A stretch of 64,000 nt of DNA from Prauserella cavernicola (GTDB taxonomy: Bacteria > Actinomycetota > Actinomycetes > Mycobacteriales > Pseudonocardiaceae): contig NZ_JAENJH010000003.1 in the NCBI RefSeq assembly GCF_016595675.1, positions 845,517 through 909,516 on the forward strand, written 5' to 3'. Each line of letters starts with the position of its first letter. The stretch's first letter is position 1. Positions 60,055 to 64,000 of this stretch are shown here, piece after piece. The notes below the pieces were generated by a model that searched no databases, was not told where the DNA came from, and saw only the letters and a list, made by a program, of their open reading frames with translations. Both the position numbers and the translations under genes were made by a program.

Positions 60055-60310
60055 CTAACCTCCATCGCGGCGAGCTGCTCGGATCGCGGACCTCGCGGAA
60101 CAACACCGGGATTCAACACTGTCGGATCAATCCCGGCACGACTAACGGACCAAAACGCAACTTTATGTGTCCGTCTGCCCACAATGGCGGCCGAACGACA
60201 CAATGTTTCCGAACCTTAGCCACTCCTCGTTGCGCGGGCGTCGTGAGGTGCGACGACCGGGCTGACCTACCCTGTTGGGTGCAGTACTACCAGCGTGACC
60301 AGGAGATCGG
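60055..60310. promoter_or_regulatory. gluA-miaB divergent intergenic region with leader inverted repeat
   Basis: 256 bases serving two divergent genes. CCGGGATT (60106-60113) and AATCCCGG (60129-60136) are perfect 8-bp arms with a 15-base spacer, in the probable gluA leader or promoter. The segment around 60140-60220 is AT-richer and likely holds both promoters, but I could not assign -35/-10 pairs with confidence. Confidence 0.45.
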
Positions 60311-61792
60311 GTGACCCGGACGTATCAGATCCGCACCTTCGGCTGCCAGATGAACGTGCACGACTCGGAGCGCCTCGCGGGGCAGCTCGAGAGTGCAGGC
60401 TACGTGGCGGCCGAGGACAGTGACGCCGCGGACCTCGTCGTGCTCAACACGTGCGCGGTTCGCGAGAACGCGGACAACAAACTCTATGGACATCTCGGCC
60501 ATCTGCGGCCGAGTAAGACCGACCGTCCTGGAATGCAGATCGCGGTCGGCGGCTGCCTCGCCCAGAAGGATCGTGGCGAAATCGTTAAGCGTGCCCCGTG
60601 GGTGGATGTCGTGTTCGGCACCCACAACATCGGCTCGCTGCCCACGCTGCTGGAGCGGGCCCGGCACAACGCCGAGGCGCAGGTCGAGATCCTGGAGTCG
60701 CTGGAGACCTTCCCGTCGACGCTGCCCGCGCGCCGCGAATCGGCCTACTCGGGCTGGGTGTCGGTCTCGGTGGGCTGTAACAACACGTGCACGTTCTGCA
60801 TCGTCCCCTCGCTGCGCGGCAAGGAGCGCGACCGCAGGCCCGGCGAGGTGCTCGCGGAGGTGGAGGCGCTCGTCGCCGAGGGCGTGCTCGAGGTGACGCT
60901 GCTGGGGCAGAACGTCAACTCCTACGGCGTCGAGTTCGGCGACCGGCTGGCGTTCGGCAAGCTGCTGCGCTCGTGCGGCTCGATCGACGGGCTCGAGCGC
61001 GTGCGCTTCACCTCGCCGCACCCCGCCGCGTTCACCGACGACGTCATCGACGCGATGGCCGAGACGCCGAACGTGTGCCACCAGCTCCACATGCCGCTGC
61101 AGTCGGGGTCCGACCGCGTGCTCAAGGACATGCGCCGCTCGTACCGGTCGTCGCGGTTCCTGTCCATCCTGGACAAGGTGCGAGACGCGATGCCGGACGC
61201 CGCGATCACCACCGACATCATCGTCGGGTTCCCCGGCGAGACCGAGGAGGACTTCGAGGCGACGCTCGAGGTCGTCCGGCAGGCGCGGTTCTCCAGCGCG
61301 TTCACGTTCCAGTACTCCAAGCGGCCCGGAACCCCGGCCGCCGACATGGAGGGCCAGGTGCCCAAGGAGGTCGTGCGCGAACGCTACGACCGGCTGGTCG
61401 ACCTGCAGAACGAGATCGCCTGGCAGGAGAACAAGTTGATCGTCGGCAGGAAGGTCGAGCTGCTCGTCGCCGCGGGCGAGGGTCGCAAGGACGCCGAGAC
61501 CCACCGCATGAGCGGACGCGCGAGGGACGGCAGGCTCGTGCACTTCACGCCGGAGGGGGCCGCCGTCGACCGCCGGGTGCGGCCGGGCGACGTCGTCGAG
61601 ACCACCGTGACCTACGCGGCGCCGCACCATCTGGTCGCCGACGGCGACCTATTGTCGCACCGTCGAACCACGGCGGGAGACAACGCGGAGGCGGGTCAGC
61701 GCCCCACGACGAACGGCGTGAGCCTCGGCCTGCCGTCGTTCGGCACCCCGCCGCAGGCGCCTGCACCGACGCAGGGAGGCTGTTCGCTGTGA
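60311..61792 (+). CDS. miaB: tRNA-2-methylthio-N6-dimethylallyladenosine synthase
   Basis: Radical SAM enzyme adding a methylthio group to i6A37 of tRNAs. 493 residues. The N-terminal UPF0004 domain has Cys12, Cys48 and Cys82 for the auxiliary 4Fe-4S cluster. The radical SAM CxxxCxxC is Cys156, Cys160 and Cys163. A TRAM domain is around residues 375-440. The C-terminus carries a Gly/Pro/Thr-rich tail. GTG at 60311 has AGGAG 5 bases upstream. Stop overlaps the next gene's GTG. Confidence 0.96.
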   Translation: MTRTYQIRTFGCQMNVHDSERLAGQLESAGYVAAEDSDAADLVVLNTCAVRENADNKLYGHLGHLRPSKTDRPGMQIAVGGCLAQKDRGEIVKRAPWVDVVFGTHNIGSLPTLLERARHNAEAQVEILESLETFPSTLPARRESAYSGWVSVSVGCNNTCTFCIVPSLRGKERDRRPGEVLAEVEALVAEGVLEVTLLGQNVNSYGVEFGDRLAFGKLLRSCGSIDGLERVRFTSPHPAAFTDDVIDAMAETPNVCHQLHMPLQSGSDRVLKDMRRSYRSSRFLSILDKVRDAMPDAAITTDIIVGFPGETEEDFEATLEVVRQARFSSAFTFQYSKRPGTPAADMEGQVPKEVVRERYDRLVDLQNEIAWQENKLIVGRKVELLVAAGEGRKDAETHRMSGRARDGRLVHFTPEGAAVDRRVRPGDVVETTVTYAAPHHLVADGDLLSHRRTTAGDNAEAGQRPTTNGVSLGLPSFGTPPQAPAPTQGGCSL

Positions 61793-62322
61793 GTGACGAC
61801 GACAGAAACCGCGCGGAGCGGACCGAGGACGCCACCGACGCCACCGACGCCGACGCCACTCTCGACACGGGGATCGACGAACTCGGTGCCGATGTGGACG
61901 CCGCCGTCTCCAAGGCGGCCAGGACCGTCGACTTCGGCACGCGCGGGTTCGGCATCGCCGTGGCCGTGTTCGGACTCGTGGTGGGTCTCGTCTTGCCCTG
62001 GGTCGGCGCGCACTTCGGCTGGGAGGTGCTGCTGGCGGGCGAGGGCGGCGCGATTCCCCGCCTGTTCGCCACCACCGCGACGGTGTTCGGCGTCGCGGGC
62101 TCGGCGCTGGCGCTCGCGACCCGCCGCTGGTGGCTCGCGTGGGTGTGCGCCGTGGGCAGCTGGATCTCGGTCGTCGACGGGATGCTCGCGATCTGGTCGC
62201 AGCAGTCGTCCTCGGCCAGCGGTGCTCCCGGCAACGGCCCCGGTATCGGCATGATCATCGCCGTCGTCTGCATGCTCGCGCTGGGCGTGCAGTGGGTTCG
62301 CGTCGCCTGGTCGCGGCACTGA
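61789..62322 (+). CDS. Rv2732c-like conserved membrane protein
   Basis: 177 residues. An acidic, Asp/Thr-rich N-terminal tail (about 1-45) is followed by about four membrane helices ([60 protein letters not shown], and [18 protein letters not shown]). Position directly after miaB matches Rv2732c. The GTG overlaps the miaB stop by 4 bases with GGGAGG 9 bases upstream. Function unknown. Confidence 0.85.
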   Translation: MSDDDRNRAERTEDATDATDADATLDTGIDELGADVDAAVSKAARTVDFGTRGFGIAVAVFGLVVGLVLPWVGAHFGWEVLLAGEGGAIPRLFATTATVFGVAGSALALATRRWWLAWVCAVGSWISVVDGMLAIWSQQSSSASGAPGNGPGIGMIIAVVCMLALGVQWVRVAWSRH

Positions 62323-62420
62323 GCACCGGCGCGTAGCCGGCCCAAAGCTGTTATCGACATCACACCCGTGGGCTGCAATACTTGGCTACCACATACTGTA
62401 TGCACTAAGCGGGTGGGTGT

Positions 62421-63794
62421 ATGTCCAGCATGTCCGTCGCCAGGGCCGTCCCGCGGGTCACCGAGATCCGCGACTTCTACGGTCGTCGCTACCGGGTCGG
62501 CGAGTCCGACCACGACCTGCTGGGCCGCTCCCGCGGCTGGATGCTCTGGGCGGCGTGGACCGCGATGCTGGTCGCGAGCGTCGGCCAGTACGGCTTCGGC
62601 GCGCTCATGCCGGTGCTGGCGGACACCCACGGCTGGACGCTGGCGCAGAGCGGCTGGGTGCTCGCCGTGTGGATCCTGTGCCAGAGCGGCACCGTGTATC
62701 CCGCGGCCAGGCTGCGCAGCAGGTTCGGACTGGCGCCCTCGGCCACGATGCTCGTCGGCGCGGCGCTCTGCGCGACCGGGCTGGTGACGCTCGGCGGCAC
62801 CACGAGCTTCGTGGTGGTGCTGCTCAACCACGGGGTGCTCGGTGGCATCGGCGCCGGTCTCGTCTACGGCACGTGCCTCGGCGTGGTCGCCAGGTGGTAC
62901 CCCGAGCGGCCCGCCCGCACCGCGTTCGTCAGCGGAGCTTTCGCGTACGGCTCGATCCCGTTCGTGGTGCTGGCGGGTCAGTTCGCGCGGCCGGGGTCGA
63001 TGGAGGTGTTCCTCGGTGTCGCCGGGCTCGCCGTGGTCCTGGTGGTCGGCGCGGCGGCGCTGATCCTCAAGGACCCGCCCGCGCACTGGTGGCCCGAGCA
63101 CGTCGACCCGAGGGCGTGGGCGCTCGACAAGGCCGTCAACCCCGCGCTGCGCCAGAACCGGCCGCCGATCCGGCACTACTCCGTGGCCGAGATGGTGCGC
63201 TGTCCCGCCTCCGGCCTGTTGTTCCTCGCGGTGACGTGCCTGTCGGCCGTGATCCTGTTCGACATCGCGTATCTCGCGGTGTTCGCCACCGCGAGCGGTT
63301 GGGACGCGGGCTTCGGCGCCGCGGCACTCGCCGTGCTGGCCGCGGCCAGCGGCGCGACGCGGACCGCCGAGGGCTGGGCGGGGGACCGGTTCGGCCGCCG
63401 CCGGGTCGTGCGCGTCGCGTTGTACGCGAGCGGAGTCGCGCAGTTGCTGCTGTTGTTCGCGGGACAGCAGGGAAACGCGCCACTGCTGTTGCTGGGCGCG
63501 GCACTGGCGGGAGGGGCCGCGGGCGCCTGCTACGGCCTGCTGCCCGGTCTGGTCGAGGGGCACTTCGGTGAGCGGCCGGGACTGCCCAATTTCGGGATCT
63601 TCTACGGCGCCAAGACCGTCGGCGCGTTGCTGGGCGTGGCGCTCGCGGCCTACGCGGTGAGTTCTGACGGCTACGGGGCGGTGTTCGTGATCGCCGCCGT
63701 GCTGAGCACGACCGGCGCGGGCCTGGTGCGGTACCTGCGCCGCCCCGGCAGGCCGAGGCTGCCGCTGCCGGGCCTCGCGGTGCCGGTGCGCTGA
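62421..63794 (+). CDS. OFA-type major facilitator transporter
   Basis: 457 residues with about twelve membrane helices. After a roughly 40-residue cytoplasmic head comes WMLWAAWTAMLVASVGQYGF. MFS loop motifs lie at AARLRSRFGL and WAGDRFGRRRVV, and a large central loop at 215-255 contains DPPAHWWPEH. The arrangement resembles oxalate/formate-antiporter-type (OFA) MFS, whose actinobacterial members move small organic acids. ATG at 62421, or ATG at 62430. Substrate unknown. A strong terminator follows. Confidence 0.82.
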   Translation: MSSMSVARAVPRVTEIRDFYGRRYRVGESDHDLLGRSRGWMLWAAWTAMLVASVGQYGFGALMPVLADTHGWTLAQSGWVLAVWILCQSGTVYPAARLRSRFGLAPSATMLVGAALCATGLVTLGGTTSFVVVLLNHGVLGGIGAGLVYGTCLGVVARWYPERPARTAFVSGAFAYGSIPFVVLAGQFARPGSMEVFLGVAGLAVVLVVGAAALILKDPPAHWWPEHVDPRAWALDKAVNPALRQNRPPIRHYSVAEMVRCPASGLLFLAVTCLSAVILFDIAYLAVFATASGWDAGFGAAALAVLAAASGATRTAEGWAGDRFGRRRVVRVALYASGVAQLLLLFAGQQGNAPLLLLGAALAGGAAGACYGLLPGLVEGHFGERPGLPNFGIFYGAKTVGALLGVALAAYAVSSDGYGAVFVIAAVLSTTGAGLVRYLRRPGRPRLPLPGLAVPVR

Positions 63795-63803
63795 ACCGAC
63801 AAC

Positions 63804-63845
63804 GTGGACGGTGCCGGGAGGCTGGGACCTCCCGGCACCGTCCAC
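63804..63845. terminator. Bidirectional terminator hairpin
   Basis: GTGGACGGTGCCGGGAGG (63804-63821) and CCTCCCGGCACCGTCCAC (63828-63845) form an 18-bp perfect stem with a 6-base loop, between the convergent MFS and sucD genes. Confidence 0.9.
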
Positions 63846-63855
63846 TGTGGTGGGA

Positions 63856-64000
<145 letters not shown>

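Overview
The window is high-GC DNA densely packed with genes on both strands, many using GTG or TTG starts. It reads as a chromosomal segment of an actinomycete, most likely a Pseudonocardiaceae member (Amycolatopsis/Saccharomonospora/Prauserella-like). That placement is an inference from mycothiol-linked and F420-type enzymes, a class II DAHP synthase, a PASTA kinase next to its Rv2175c-type DNA-binding partner, and actinobacterial SOS boxes. No tRNA, rRNA, insertion sequence, prophage or CRISPR array was seen. Nearly everything is chromosomal housekeeping with accessory genes between conserved blocks.

Layout. 1-2.8 kb: trpB (5' truncated)-trpA, then lgt. 2.8-5.2 kb: a DapB-like oxidoreductase/SDR pair and a DinB-like protein. 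5.2-8.2 kb: a three-gene ABC importer (btuFCD type) led by a cobalamin riboswitch that I could read base by base. 8.5-14.7 kb: gltB-gltD. 14.8-17.7 kb: a LuxR/TPR regulator and a flavin monooxygenase, with several leader and operator-like structures. 17.7-23.3 kb: aroG, a WS/DGAT acyltransferase, a PknL-like kinase with PASTA repeats and the Rv2175c-like protein, an order resembling the mycobacterial aroG-pknL-Rv2175c neighbourhood. 23.2-29.3 kb: an MFS pump with a CGNR regulator, then the carotenoid operon crtE-crtI-crtB plus an LLM-class oxidoreductase. 29.3-37.3 kb: metF, a DUF885 peptidase, a P-loop kinase, GNAT/YbaK, an SOS-box-preceded SAV_6107-type HEPN gene coupled to a mycothiol-dependent enzyme, a VOC protein and an ACT-GNAT fusion. 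37.3-45.9 kb: an exported M15-like protein, def, lhr, and an Hsp70-like membrane protein. 45.6-47.7 kb: DUF3046-recA-recX with a recA SOS box. 48.1-52.6 kb: a GNAT remnant, a lipase-maturation-factor-like membrane protein, eda and edd. 52.7-56.7 kb: an Sdh1-type succinate dehydrogenase operon preceded by a CRP-like site. 56.7-60.1 kb: gluABCD glutamate uptake. 60.3-64 kb: miaB, an Rv2732c-like membrane protein, an OFA-type MFS transporter and the 3' end of sucD.

Functional themes are nitrogen and glutamate metabolism (gltBD, gluABCD), carbon flow (edd/eda, sdh, sucD), aromatic amino acid synthesis (trpAB, aroG), DNA damage response (recA/recX, lhr, SOS-box HEPN module), cobalamin uptake and carotenoid synthesis. 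The signals most worth a second look are the perfect SOS box ahead of the HEPN/mycothiol gene pair, the two copies of a 53-bp palindromic repeat, the Shine-Dalgarno-sequestering hairpin in front of the LuxR gene, and the cobalamin riboswitch.
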